A DNA stretch of 38,257 nt, taken from an uncultured bacterium (lineage in GTDB: Bacteria; Verrucomicrobiota; Lentisphaeria; Victivallales; Victivallaceae). This document shows positions 8,715-17,659 of the stretch, piece after piece. The position numbers and the translations under genes are program-made. Below the pieces are notes generated by a model. The model saw nothing but the letters and a program-made list of their open reading frames with translations. It did not search any database and was not told where the DNA came from. The stretch lies in contig URVC01000042.1 of the NCBI GenBank assembly GCA_900551245.1, forward strand, positions 1 to 38,257, written 5' to 3'. Position 1 is the stretch's first letter. Every line of letters begins with the position of its first letter.

Positions 8715-8734
8715 TTGATAGAGCGTGAAATCAA
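8715..8734. promoter_or_regulatory. LacI-family operator O2 before the prepilin/hydrolase operon
   Basis: TTGATAGAGCGTGAAATCAA has perfect TTGAT/ATCAA arms around a central CG and is nearly identical to O1. It lies 21 bases after the LacI stop and 160 bases before the prepilin-like start. A run of A and T precedes it, but only a poor -10 (8708-8713) can be aligned, so the promoter is weak or the site acts as a block to read-through. Confidence 0.72.
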
Positions 8735-8894
8735 TAAAATAAGGACAAAAAAACAGCAGGCGAAAGGAGGGTGGAAAGATCATTCAACCGTATTCGGAAA
8801 ACAAACTGATGAGCCCGGGAGTTATGAAACACGTCAACAGTATTATATTTCAATATTCTGCCGCTATTTCAAGCTGCACACAGGAGGAAAAAAA

Positions 8895-9665
8895 ATGAAG
8901 AACAACAGCAGACATTTCACTTTGATAGAACTTTTAATAGTCATAGCAATTATCGCTATTCTTGCGGCGATGCTGCTGCCGGCGCTGAACAAGGCACGCA
9001 GCCGGGCGCAGATCAGCCAGTGCCAGGGCAACGTCAAGCAGATCATGACCGGAATCCTGTCATACACAACCGATTCCGATGACTACATGCCGCTCTGCAT
9101 TCAGTCCTATGACGAAGGACGTACGAACAGCATCTACTGGCTTTCGGAAATTTATCCCTACGTCGGTGGTGGACAGTATACCATTCCGGTGCCCACGGAT
9201 TTCACTCTTGCTAAAGTATTCACTTGTCCGAGCGCACAGCCCGGAGAAGGAAAATTCTGGAAAAATGCAGGTATCACCTGGTCCCACTATGTCTATCCGG
9301 CGCCATTTGGTGACCTGCGGTATTATCCGACCGGAACCAATCCCTGGTATCTGCCGAAGAAAGTGTCCAGAATCTATCATCCGACCATGCAGGGAGTTAT
9401 CACGGACAAAGGCCCCGGGCTGCGTCCCGAAAACGATTTCTGCGACTTGTTTGAAGATTTCAAGGATATCATAAGTCCGATCAACGGCTCCCAGACGCAT
9501 GGAGGTCAGGCCAATGTCGGTTTTGTTGACGGCCATGTCAAACCGAAGACGTTCTATGACCGTACTGAAGTGAACGAGCTTGGCTACAGCAACACGGACT
9601 TCAGCAACACGTTCCACCACGTCTGCGCCACGTGGGTATGCCCCAAATGTGCCACGCAGCGCTAA
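8895..9665 (+). CDS. prepilin-like protein, H-X9-DG type
   Basis: A 256-residue protein with a short leader MKNNSRH, the pilin helix FTLIELL plus AAMLLPALNKAR, and the C-terminal motif H-X9-DG (HGGQANVGFVDG, then HV). AGGAGG lies seven bases before ATG 8895, which fixes the start. The residue before Phe+1 is His instead of Gly. The first 20 codons use TTG, ATA, CTT and TTA far more than the sister genes do. A Cys pair near the end (CATWVCPKC, three Cys) is not found in the other copies and could bind metal. It heads an operon with a secreted hydrolase starting four bases after its stop, under operator O2. Confidence 0.88.
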   Translation: MKNNSRHFTLIELLIVIAIIAILAAMLLPALNKARSRAQISQCQGNVKQIMTGILSYTTDSDDYMPLCIQSYDEGRTNSIYWLSEIYPYVGGGQYTIPVPTDFTLAKVFTCPSAQPGEGKFWKNAGITWSHYVYPAPFGDLRYYPTGTNPWYLPKKVSRIYHPTMQGVITDKGPGLRPENDFCDLFEDFKDIISPINGSQTHGGQANVGFVDGHVKPKTFYDRTEVNELGYSNTDFSNTFHHVCATWVCPKCATQR

Positions 9666-9668
9666 TTC

Positions 9669-11663
9669 ATGGATTACAGCATGAAACAAAAAACTAACAT
9701 CATTGCTGCCGTCTGTCTGATCGCCAGTGCGATCTATGCCGGCAACCAGACGTTTGATCAGTACCGCGCCTGGCCGGAAGGAAACCAGATCGGTCCTGTC
9801 TATGAGCAGGATTTCAGCACCGGAGATCTGAAGGTGTTCACCGCCTTCCCGGGCTACACGATCGGCAAATACGGCTACAACGGTTCCCCCGGTCTCCGCG
9901 CCGAACGCAAACCCGGCGAGAAGTACGGATTCGTCTCGGTCACGATTCCGAATCTGAAACCGGGCAAGACCTACAAGGTCTCCATGCTCTGCCGCGGAGA
10001 AAACATTCAGGGGGAACCGCACGGCTTCTGCATCGAATTCTACAAGAAGCCGGGTGGCCAATATATCGGCGGGCTCTATGATGCCCAGCCGATTACGAAC
10101 GAGTGGAAGAAGATCGAACGCCCATTCGTCCTTCAGGAGGGTCAGGAAGCGCGGGTTTCACTCTACATCCGCGACAACGCCTCCGGAGTGCTCTACTACG
10201 ACAACCTCCAGGTGGAAGAGGTCGGCAATCTCTGGTCGGTGCTTCCGACCCGCCTGACCAACCTCTCGCTCTGGACCGATGACTCCTCGTTCGAGCTTCA
10301 CGCGGCGATTCCCGAGGGAGCGAAGAACTTCGCCGTACTCGCGACGCTCGATCTTGACGGCAAACGGTATGAGAAGCTGCTCAAGCCGGATGCGAAAGGA
10401 TTCTGCAGCGGCGACTTCGGTCCCCTCCCCGCCGGACACGGGAAAATTGATTTTACGTTGCTCGACATGGCGGCCAAACGCCGTCTCGCCTCGAGCGCCT
10501 ATGAGATCAATGTGCGAACCCGCGACGCCGTCTCCGCCAACACGGTGACGATCGACCGGGACCACCGTCTGATCGTCGACGGCAAACCCTTCATGCCGAT
10601 CGGTATCTACGGTGCCTGGCAGGGCTCCATGAAGGACGAGGATCTGCAGCGCATCGCCGATGCGGGATTCAACACACTCCATCTCTACGGGATGGCGTGG
10701 CACCGCGGCCCCGGCAAGTACGCCTCGGATATGGAAGGCATCCGCGCCGGCGTGGATCAGGTCCACAAGTACGGCCTGAAACTGGTTGCCAGCCTCAAGG
10801 AGCAGCTCCACGGCTGGAATCACAAGGTCGATGACGCCTTCGGGCCGATTCCGGTGGTGAAGAAGATCGTCAGCAACCTGAAAGATCATCCGGCACTGCT
10901 GGTCTGGTACATCAGCGATGAGGAAGCGCGCTCCCGCGTGCCGGACATCATCCGGTTGCGCAACACGATCAATGCGATCGACCCGGATCACCCGACCTGG
11001 ACTCTGACCTGCTTCTACGACGACCTCAACTACTACGCCACTTCGGGTGACATCCTCGGGATCGATCCCTACCCGGTCAAGGCGACCCATGGCCCGCAGT
11101 CGCTCCGCGAACTGGAGGATGCGCTCGCCGCCGGGGAAAAGACCGGAACCACCGTCTGGCATGTGCCGCAGGCGTTCAACTGGGCCGTCGTCGATAAGAA
11201 CATGAGCGACGAAGCGTTCCGCAAGAGCCGCTTCCAGACGCGGGAAGAGGTGCGTACCGCCCCGCTGCTCGGCGCCATCCACGGGGCGAAAGGGTTCGTC
11301 TTCTACGCCTACTACGACATTACGACGATGGAAAAACGTGCTCCGGAACGCGGCGAGCAGGACTGGGACAACCTCAAGGAAACGGTCCAGGTTCTGCACG
11401 ACCTCGAGCCCTGGATCATGAGCACGGAGAAAGCTCCCGCGGTAACGGTCGAAAGTACTCCGGAGAAAGAAGTGTATGCCCGGGCATTCGTCAAGGACGG
11501 CGACGTGCGCGTCGTGATTGCGTCGATGGGCAAACCGTGCAAGGCAATCATCACCGTGCCGGGGAACGCAGAGCTGAAGTCCCGCTTCGGCAAGACCCGC
11601 GCTCTCGGCAACGGCCGGTATGAATTCACGTCGGACGCCATCGATTCCGACGTGCTGGAATAG
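9669..11663 (+). CDS. secreted clan GH-A glycoside hydrolase with N-terminal CBM
   Basis: A 664-residue exported enzyme. After a signal peptide (MKQKTNIIAAVCLIASAIYA within the first 24 residues) there is a CBM4/9-like beta-sandwich (about 45-185), an Ig-like domain (about 195-290), a TIM barrel (about 295-590) starting at LIVDGKPFMPIGIYG, and a short C-terminal beta domain. The acid/base is probably Glu418 or Glu419 in LVWYISDEEARS. The nucleophile is not obvious from motif alone. Two starts are possible, ATG 9669 and ATG 9681; neither has a good ribosome site, so translation may be coupled to the prepilin-like gene that ends at 9665. I cannot assign a GH family number. Its place between prepilin-like and binding-protein genes supports a role in releasing the imported sugar. 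Confidence 0.8.
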   Translation: MDYSMKQKTNIIAAVCLIASAIYAGNQTFDQYRAWPEGNQIGPVYEQDFSTGDLKVFTAFPGYTIGKYGYNGSPGLRAERKPGEKYGFVSVTIPNLKPGKTYKVSMLCRGENIQGEPHGFCIEFYKKPGGQYIGGLYDAQPITNEWKKIERPFVLQEGQEARVSLYIRDNASGVLYYDNLQVEEVGNLWSVLPTRLTNLSLWTDDSSFELHAAIPEGAKNFAVLATLDLDGKRYEKLLKPDAKGFCSGDFGPLPAGHGKIDFTLLDMAAKRRLASSAYEINVRTRDAVSANTVTIDRDHRLIVDGKPFMPIGIYGAWQGSMKDEDLQRIADAGFNTLHLYGMAWHRGPGKYASDMEGIRAGVDQVHKYGLKLVASLKEQLHGWNHKVDDAFGPIPVVKKIVSNLKDHPALLVWYISDEEARSRVPDIIRLRNTINAIDPDHPTWTLTCFYDDLNYYATSGDILGIDPYPVKATHGPQSLRELEDALAAGEKTGTTVWHVPQAFNWAVVDKNMSDEAFRKSRFQTREEVRTAPLLGAIHGAKGFVFYAYYDITTMEKRAPERGEQDWDNLKETVQVLHDLEPWIMSTEKAPAVTVESTPEKEVYARAFVKDGDVRVVIASMGKPCKAIITVPGNAELKSRFGKTRALGNGRYEFTSDAIDSDVLE

Positions 11664-11676
11664 GAGAATGTGAATC

Positions 11677-13152
11677 ATGCGGAACCTGTTTCTCATCATT
11701 ACAATACTTCTGATTCTGGCCTCGGTCGTCACCTGGCTGACACGCGCCGAACAGGAGGGAGTGACGACGATCGTTTGGACCGCCGGTCTTTCAGCGGATC
11801 GCATCGAACAGGTTGCCGCTTTTCACGAATGGATGAAGAAAACCGGCAGAGTGAATGCGAAAGGCGAGCCGCTCTTCCGGGTGCGTCTGGAAGCCGCCGA
11901 CAATCAGAGTACTCTGATTCAGGCGGTCTCCGGAATGGCGGGCGACCTCATCGACCATGTTCCGGTCAAACGGTTTGCACCGATGGGGGTGCTGGAGGAC
12001 ATCACCGATTTCGCCCGTGAAAACGGGCTGGATCCGGGGAGCAACTACGGCGCCGCCCGCGACCTTCTGATGTACAACGATCGGCAGTACGCCTACGCCT
12101 GCAATCTGGCGGCACCGGCACTGCTCTGCAATGTGGACACCTTCCGCAAATATGGCATGGAGCCTCCGCCGGAAGAGTGGACTCCGGAGGAGTTCGAGCG
12201 CATCGGGCTGGAATTCACCCGCCGGGCCAATGCCGGCAAACCGCGGCAGGAAGTATTCTTTTCCGGAGCGATGCCCAACATCATTCTGCCGCTGGCACGC
12301 AGCATGGGTTGCGACATGTTCAACGAGACGCTGACCGCGCCGCAACTGACCGACCCCTCGTTTCTCAAGGCGCTGACGCTCTACCATCGCTGGGTGGATG
12401 AACTGCATCTCATCCCGACCGCGGCGGAAATCGCCTCGGAGAGTTCGGCGCAGTCCAGCGTCAACAGCGACGCTACGCCGCACCTCGTCTCCGGCCGCTA
12501 TGCGATGATCACCACCGGTCGCTACGTCAACATGGATCTGCGGCGTTTCAAAACCGAACCGATCAACCTGTCGTTTTCACAATATCCGGAATATGAGTTC
12601 AAAAATCTGGTGTTCATCTCCCGCAACACGGCGATATTCAAGGGTTCGAAACACAAGGATTTCGCAAAGATCTTCCTGCTGTTTCTGGCCAGCCGCGAAT
12701 ACAACGAGCTGCTGATCCGCAGTTCGGACGGACTGCCGCCGAACCCCCGGTGGGCGGAGAACAACCCGGAATATCACCACCCTGCCGGGCACGAAAACGA
12801 GGGCAACCTCCACACCAACGAGCTCAAATGGGCGAGAACCATCGCGCTGCCGGAGAGTCTGAGTCCTTATTACCCGCTGGCGGAGGACAAGATCCGTTAC
12901 GCCTACGAGCGGGTTTCCGGCGGGCTCTCCCCGGCGGACGAAGCTCTGAAACTGGCCAATGATTCGATCGCCTATTCCATCCGCAAAACCGTGTCCAGCA
13001 TCCCCTCCCTTCAGGAGCGCTACCGCCACGATTGCGAACTGCAGCAGAAGATCGAGCAGTATAAGGCCGAAGGGAAGAAAATTCCGGCAGAATGGATCAA
13101 GAATCCGTTCTATCAGCGCTACTATCGCGAAAAAAATTTGCTTCAAGAGTAA
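11677..13152 (+). CDS. extracellular solute-binding protein of a sugar ABC importer
   Basis: A 491-residue protein of the MalE-type (family 1) binding proteins. It begins with one hydrophobic helix (MRNLFLIITILLILASVVTWL) followed directly by the first beta strand of the domain (TTIVWTAGLSADRIEQVAAFHEWMKKTG). No lipobox Cys is present, so it is either released or kept in the membrane by its uncleaved helix. The fold signature YAYACNLAAPALLCNVDTFRKYGM and the closing SGRYAMITTGRYV region are typical. AGGAG overlaps the previous stop, ten bases before ATG 11677. It is the only binding protein in the window and so probably serves the permeases at 5118-7505, although they lie 4 kb away behind a terminator. 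Confidence 0.85.
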   Translation: MRNLFLIITILLILASVVTWLTRAEQEGVTTIVWTAGLSADRIEQVAAFHEWMKKTGRVNAKGEPLFRVRLEAADNQSTLIQAVSGMAGDLIDHVPVKRFAPMGVLEDITDFARENGLDPGSNYGAARDLLMYNDRQYAYACNLAAPALLCNVDTFRKYGMEPPPEEWTPEEFERIGLEFTRRANAGKPRQEVFFSGAMPNIILPLARSMGCDMFNETLTAPQLTDPSFLKALTLYHRWVDELHLIPTAAEIASESSAQSSVNSDATPHLVSGRYAMITTGRYVNMDLRRFKTEPINLSFSQYPEYEFKNLVFISRNTAIFKGSKHKDFAKIFLLFLASREYNELLIRSSDGLPPNPRWAENNPEYHHPAGHENEGNLHTNELKWARTIALPESLSPYYPLAEDKIRYAYERVSGGLSPADEALKLANDSIAYSIRKTVSSIPSLQERYRHDCELQQKIEQYKAEGKKIPAEWIKNPFYQRYYREKNLLQE

Positions 13153-13160
13153 TCATAAAA

Positions 13161-14696
13161 ATGAAAAAGATATCCATTCCGCCCCGCTTTCATGCGCCGG
13201 CGGTCTTCGGGGCACGCCCCGGAAACCATTTCTTTCTGCCTCTTCCGGCAGAGGGAGAAAACCTTCAGCTGAACTGTGTCAATCCCCCGACGGGAACCGT
13301 ATTCGACGCCGTTGCCGGCACGCTTTCCGGAAAAATTTCCGCTCCCGGCCGCTACCCGGTGATTTTCGAAGCGGAGAACGCCGCCGGAATCGCCTCCTGC
13401 CGGATTGACCTGATCGTCGGAGAACACATTCAACTCACTCCGCCGATGGGCTGGAACAGCTGGTACTGTTTTTCAGAGGGCGTCAGCGACGCCCGCATCC
13501 GTTCCATCGCCGACGCGCTGGTCGAACGCGGACTCGCCGCCCACGGCTGGAACTTCGTCAACATCGACGACTGCTGGCAGGGAAAGCGCGGCGGACGCTA
13601 CGGCGCACTGCTGGGGAACGAACGCTTCCCCGACATGCGCAGTCTCGCCGACTATATCCACTCCCGCGGCCTCCGTTTCGGAATCTATTCGACCCCCTGG
13701 ATCTCCACCTATGCCGGGTTCCGCGGCGGGAGCACCGACGCGGGTCGCGAGGAGCGCCTCTTTCTGCCGGAAACGCTCCGGCTGCAGCCCAATCAGGTCT
13801 TCGGGCGCTATCCCGGGCTGCATAAACTGCAGGTCGACCGGATCGGTTCGGAGTGGAAACTCTCCGACGACATCCGCCAGTGGGCCGAATGGGGCGTCGA
13901 TTTCGTCAAGCTGGACTGGAACCCCAACGACCTGCCGACGACGCGCCGGATTGCCGCCGACCTGCGGAACAGCGGCCGTGATATCGTGCTGAGCCTCTCC
14001 AACGATGCGCCGGAAGCGGATGCCGCCGGACTCTTCACCGAAGCGCAGCTCTGCCGCGTCTCCTGCGACATCAAGGATGAATGGAAGAGCATTGCCGCAA
14101 TCGGATTCGACCACTCCCCCGTCTGGCAGCGACAGCTGGGGCCGGGGCGGTTCCCGGATCTGGACATGCTGCAGATCGGCGCGATCGGCGTGCCCAACAC
14201 GCCCAATCCGACCTTCACCATGACCCGGCTGACGCAGGAAGAACAGCGCACGCAGTTCACCTTGTGGTGCATGCTCTCCGCGCCGCTGTTGCTGAGTTGC
14301 GACATCGCCGGCATGGACGACGCGACCTTCCAGCTTCTGACCAACGACGAACTTATCGCCGTCGATCAGGATCCGCTGGTTTCTCCTCCGGAAATCCGGG
14401 ATCGGGGCAACGGCGTCCTGGAGTACAGCAAGAGACTCGCAGACGGTTCGACCGCGATCGCCCTCTTCAACCGGAGCGATGACCGGCGTACCTGCCGTCT
14501 GGAGAAGGAGTGCAAAGGGCGGGAGTTGTGGAACGGCGAGGAACGGGAATTGTGTGGAGAAATGACGATTCAGCCGCATTCGGTGCAACTCTATCGGACT
14601 CTCCCCGCTCCGTTCAGACAGGAGTTCGTGTTCCGGAATATGGGGAAAGATCAATTGCTTCAGGGAGTGAGAAATCTTTCTGCCGGAAGTTTTTGA
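13161..14696 (+). CDS. GH27-type alpha-galactosidase-like enzyme with NEW1/He_PIG domain
   Basis: A 511-residue enzyme without a signal peptide, so probably cytoplasmic. Residues 10-88 resemble the NEW1/He_PIG domain found in front of bacterial melibiases. The barrel begins with LTPPMGWNSW (92-101) and NFVNIDDCWQ (131-140), the GH27 signatures. The nucleophile is Asp252 in VDFVKLDWN; the acid/base is likely Asp303 in CRVSCDIKDEW. PDLDMLQIG (the substrate-side loop) and a C-terminal beta domain follow. It probably releases terminal galactose or a related sugar from imported oligosaccharides. ATG 13161 is eight bases after the binding-protein stop; its ribosome site is weak (AGAG), and an upstream start inside the previous gene would add 23 poor residues. 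Confidence 0.88.
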   Translation: MKKISIPPRFHAPAVFGARPGNHFFLPLPAEGENLQLNCVNPPTGTVFDAVAGTLSGKISAPGRYPVIFEAENAAGIASCRIDLIVGEHIQLTPPMGWNSWYCFSEGVSDARIRSIADALVERGLAAHGWNFVNIDDCWQGKRGGRYGALLGNERFPDMRSLADYIHSRGLRFGIYSTPWISTYAGFRGGSTDAGREERLFLPETLRLQPNQVFGRYPGLHKLQVDRIGSEWKLSDDIRQWAEWGVDFVKLDWNPNDLPTTRRIAADLRNSGRDIVLSLSNDAPEADAAGLFTEAQLCRVSCDIKDEWKSIAAIGFDHSPVWQRQLGPGRFPDLDMLQIGAIGVPNTPNPTFTMTRLTQEEQRTQFTLWCMLSAPLLLSCDIAGMDDATFQLLTNDELIAVDQDPLVSPPEIRDRGNGVLEYSKRLADGSTAIALFNRSDDRRTCRLEKECKGRELWNGEERELCGEMTIQPHSVQLYRTLPAPFRQEFVFRNMGKDQLLQGVRNLSAGSF

Positions 14697-14724
14697 AGAG
14701 TTCGATAATCAGCTTGATTCCCCC

Positions 14725-16416
14725 ATGGCTCCCGACACTGCAATGAATCAGAATCAGACAGGCAGGGCTTTCGTTCCACAAATTTTGCATCTGGAGGCAA
14801 ACCGGAACGGCGGGACGGTTCTCTCCCGCTTTCTTGATTACGCTGACGGAAATCCTGTAGCGGAATCATTGACGGAAGTGAGAATTTTCCGAAATGCAAC
14901 GCATCTCTTTCTGAACATCCAGGCCAGGGAGACTTCGAAAGTCATCGCGAACGCCCGGGAGGACGGCTATGCGGCCCTGGCAGGAGATCATGTTGAAATC
15001 TTTTTCGGGGAATCCGGTGAAAACGGCTGGTATCGGCATTTTGCCGTCTCAGCCGGTGGTGGACGGTTCAGCGAGTTTGCGAAACTCTCCGACTGGGAGG
15101 CCGTGACAGCGGTGGCCGACGACCGGTGGAGTGCGGAAATCCGGCTCCCTCTGTCGTTGCTGCCGCTGACAGGAGAATCCGTTGGATTCAACATCGCGCG
15201 GCAGCGCTCCGCAGCAAAACAGCTGCTGGTCTGGGTTCATACGGGATCGGCTTTTCACAACATCGATCGGCTCGGACGGCTGTATTTTCTGCCGCCGGAA
15301 CCGGAGTGCGTCTTGCATGGCCCCTGGGTGTGTCAGCCCGACAGCACCTCGGTTGAAATCGGCTGGGAGACGGCAGGCGCCGGTGCCGCGGTCGTTGAGT
15401 ATCGCCGGAAGGGAGAGACCGAATTCCGGATTGCGTATGCGGATCCGGTTTCCGGCACGATCCGGCGGGACAAATCTCTCCACCGTGCGCGGCTGAAAAA
15501 TCTGACTCCGGGGAGCGAATACGAGTACCAGCTGAAAATGCTTTTCCCTGAACTAGGAAAAGAGTCTCCGGCAACGGGGCTCTTTTCTTTCCGCACCAAT
15601 GCCGGAAGTGCGCGGGATTTTTCGCTTTTGCTCACTTCGGATCTGCATTGCCGAACCGGGGAGCTGATGCGGATTCTGCACACTCAGGAAGCAGACAACG
15701 CCGACTTCGCAATTCTCCTGGGCGATATGGTGACCGCTTCGCCGGGGCGGCGCATCTATTATGACGGCTTTCTCGATGCGATGCTCCGGGAATGGCGCAA
15801 ACCATTCGTCATTTCCACCGGGAATCATGAATTCCGCGGTTGCGGAGCGGGAGCCTGGTTCGACCTTTTCGCCGGAAGGGATGGATCAGGGTATTTCACC
15901 TTCTCCCACGGCGGCGTCTTTTTCATTGTCCTGGATGTTGCAGGAGATTACAACCCCTCGTTGCCGGAGCTGGAGAAGGCATATCGCACCCGGCAGCGCG
16001 AATGGCTGCAAACCGTCACAGAGTCCGGCGACTTCCTTCATGCCGACTTCCGGGTGGTGCTGAGCCACGAAGCCCTGGTTTCCCCCGAACTGGGATCGCA
16101 TGCGGTGTTCGAGATGATCGACGGACTTCTGACCGGACCGGGCGTGATCGATTTGATGATCGGCGGCCATGAACATTGCTACTGCCGGAGTACGCCGGGA
16201 GAGAAAGCTCTCCACTGCAACTCCCCGAAGTTGTGTCGATATCCTGCGTGGGCTCTGCCGTTCCCAGTGGTTCTGAACGATTACTGCGCACATCTGGAGC
16301 TGTCGCGACAGGGGGACGTCTTGACCGTAAGAGCATTCGATTCCACCGGCAAAAACATCGATTCCTTTTCCGTGGCGCAGGCGGCACAGAATAAAACAGA
16401 CCTTGAGAAAGTTTGA
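14725..16416 (+). CDS. metallophosphoesterase with CBM9-like and FnIII domains
   Basis: A 563-residue protein. Residues about 20-190 look like a CBM9/DOMON sandwich (ATHLFLNIQARE, DHVEIFFGE, RWSAEIRLPLSLL). About 197-290 is a fibronectin III/purple-acid-phosphatase N-terminal domain, and 298-490 is a calcineurin-like phosphoesterase. All metal motifs are present: DLH at 306-308, GD at 333-334, GNHE at 366-369, His448 in LSHEA, and GHEH at 481-484. This layout is normally extracellular, yet no signal peptide is seen at ATG 14725 or at the next Met, and neither has a ribosome site. No ATG, GTG or TTG lies further upstream in frame. The start is therefore uncertain. It ends the LacI-linked gene run; the phosphorylated substrate is unknown. 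Confidence 0.82.
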   Translation: MAPDTAMNQNQTGRAFVPQILHLEANRNGGTVLSRFLDYADGNPVAESLTEVRIFRNATHLFLNIQARETSKVIANAREDGYAALAGDHVEIFFGESGENGWYRHFAVSAGGGRFSEFAKLSDWEAVTAVADDRWSAEIRLPLSLLPLTGESVGFNIARQRSAAKQLLVWVHTGSAFHNIDRLGRLYFLPPEPECVLHGPWVCQPDSTSVEIGWETAGAGAAVVEYRRKGETEFRIAYADPVSGTIRRDKSLHRARLKNLTPGSEYEYQLKMLFPELGKESPATGLFSFRTNAGSARDFSLLLTSDLHCRTGELMRILHTQEADNADFAILLGDMVTASPGRRIYYDGFLDAMLREWRKPFVISTGNHEFRGCGAGAWFDLFAGRDGSGYFTFSHGGVFFIVLDVAGDYNPSLPELEKAYRTRQREWLQTVTESGDFLHADFRVVLSHEALVSPELGSHAVFEMIDGLLTGPGVIDLMIGGHEHCYCRSTPGEKALHCNSPKLCRYPAWALPFPVVLNDYCAHLELSRQGDVLTVRAFDSTGKNIDSFSVAQAAQNKTDLEKV

Positions 16417-16457
16417 GGATTGCTCTAACTGGCCAATCTCTTCGGTTTCCCCCCGCC

Positions 16458-16493
16458 GTGCTCCTCCGGTGCCGGATTTCAGGGGGGGAGCAC
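16458..16493. terminator. possible hairpin between convergent genes
   Basis: GTGCTCC (16458-16464) pairs with GGAGCAC (16487-16493), with a small inner TCCGG/CCGGA dyad (65-76). No T run follows in either direction. It lies between the phosphoesterase and the convergent AraC gene, where a terminator is expected. Confidence 0.3.
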
Positions 16494-16632
16494 TGACGGA
16501 AGACGCGCTGAGCGCCTCTGCTGCCCTCCTCTACCGGTGGGGGAACATCCGGCGGCCGCAACCGGCGGTCGCGCCACATGTTGCAGGAACAAAGCAATAA
16601 AATATTCGTCACCGCTTCCGGAACGGAAATGT

Positions 16633-17541
16633 TCAGGAAAAGAGAGAGAGCTGTTTTCGATATTCCCGCGGCGGGATGCCGAAACGTTTCCGGAAGCTGG
16701 TGGAGAAGTTCAACGCATTGTCACAGCCGACCGCCGCGGCAATCTCCTTGATGGAGAGCGTTTCATCCGCCAGCAGCTGACGTGCCCGGAGAATCCGCAG
16801 ATCCAGCAGATACTGGCGGGGTGTCGTATGAAAATACCGGTGGAACAGCCGCACCAGATGGGTGGGGGAACAGCCGCACCGGGCCGCCATTACCGACTGA
16901 CTCCAGTCATATTCCGGATGCTGTTCCAGCATGTCGCGCAGTGTTGCCAACGCCGGCGGCAGTTCCGGGAGATCCGCCGGAAGCCGCAGTGCTTGAAACA
17001 GTTTGAATGCGAGTACGGCATTGCGCCCCGGCTCCTTCACGGAACGCTCGTCCGCAAGTTCGCTGATCTCCCGGAACAACCGTTCCACCGGCGAGTGTTC
17101 CCGTCGGGAGAGGACATTCACCCCGGCAAGTCCGCTTTCGTCGAGCAGCAGAGCCAACGCCTTCCCCCGAAGCATGACCGAAACTTTCCGGCAACCGTTC
17201 CCGCCGGAAAGAAACTCATTTTCAATTTCCGGCTGCATCAGAAAGATCTCCCCCTGCTCCAGCTCGTACATCTCCCCGCGCTGCCGCACCAGAAGCGTCC
17301 CCTGCTGCACGAATTCAATTGACAGAAACGGCGCATGGCGTCTCATGTAGTGCGCTCCGCGAAGCAGATGCACCTCGCAGACGCTTTTGATCCACAGGAG
17401 ATCGGACAGCGGGTCCACAAGAAGCTGGCGCACGCGGTACGAGCGGCGGACTGGCTGGTGGAAGAATTCCATTTCGCCGCAATACAGCGGCTGCGGGGGA
17501 CTTTCCCACCGGAAGATCGAGGGGTCGGAAAGCAATTTCAT
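16633..17541 (-). CDS. AraC-family regulator with cupin sensor
   Basis: A 302-residue transcription factor. Residues about 50-150 form an AraC-type cupin sugar sensor (HAPFLSIEFVQQGTLLVRQ, ELEQGEIFLMQPE). Residues about 200-298 form the two-HTH DNA-binding domain (SQSVMAARCGCSPTHLVRLFHRYF, then LSIKEIAAAVGCDNALNFSTSFRKRFGIPPREYR). The ATG at 17541 has no clear ribosome site. The gene is divergent from the operon starting at 17660, 118 bases away, so it is the probable regulator of that operon and its hydrolase. The effector is likely a sugar. Confidence 0.9.
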   Translation of the reverse strand: MKLLSDPSIFRWESPPQPLYCGEMEFFHQPVRRSYRVRQLLVDPLSDLLWIKSVCEVHLLRGAHYMRRHAPFLSIEFVQQGTLLVRQRGEMYELEQGEIFLMQPEIENEFLSGGNGCRKVSVMLRGKALALLLDESGLAGVNVLSRREHSPVERLFREISELADERSVKEPGRNAVLAFKLFQALRLPADLPELPPALATLRDMLEQHPEYDWSQSVMAARCGCSPTHLVRLFHRYFHTTPRQYLLDLRILRARQLLADETLSIKEIAAAVGCDNALNFSTSFRKRFGIPPREYRKQLSLFS

Positions 17542-17600
17542 GATGTTTTTATTTCAAATATAATTCCGCTGTTTTTCAATATATTCGGGATTTTCGGTGG

Positions 17601-17628
17601 TTGTTTTTTCCATTTTTTTTACTATAAT
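17601..17628 (+). promoter_or_regulatory. promoter of the 17660 operon
   Basis: TTGTTT (17601-17606) and TATAAT (17623-17628) are spaced by 16 bases. Transcription would begin near 17635, which excludes any earlier start codon and supports the GTG at 17660. Confidence 0.65.
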
Positions 17629-17659
17629 AGTATTCAGAAAAAAAACAAGGAGCGATATT

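Noticed and set aside
8806..8830. CTGATGAG followed after 12 bases by GAAAC, resembling a hammerhead ribozyme core
   Set aside because: The bases between the two motifs do not form stem II, and no flanking complement for stems I or III was found.
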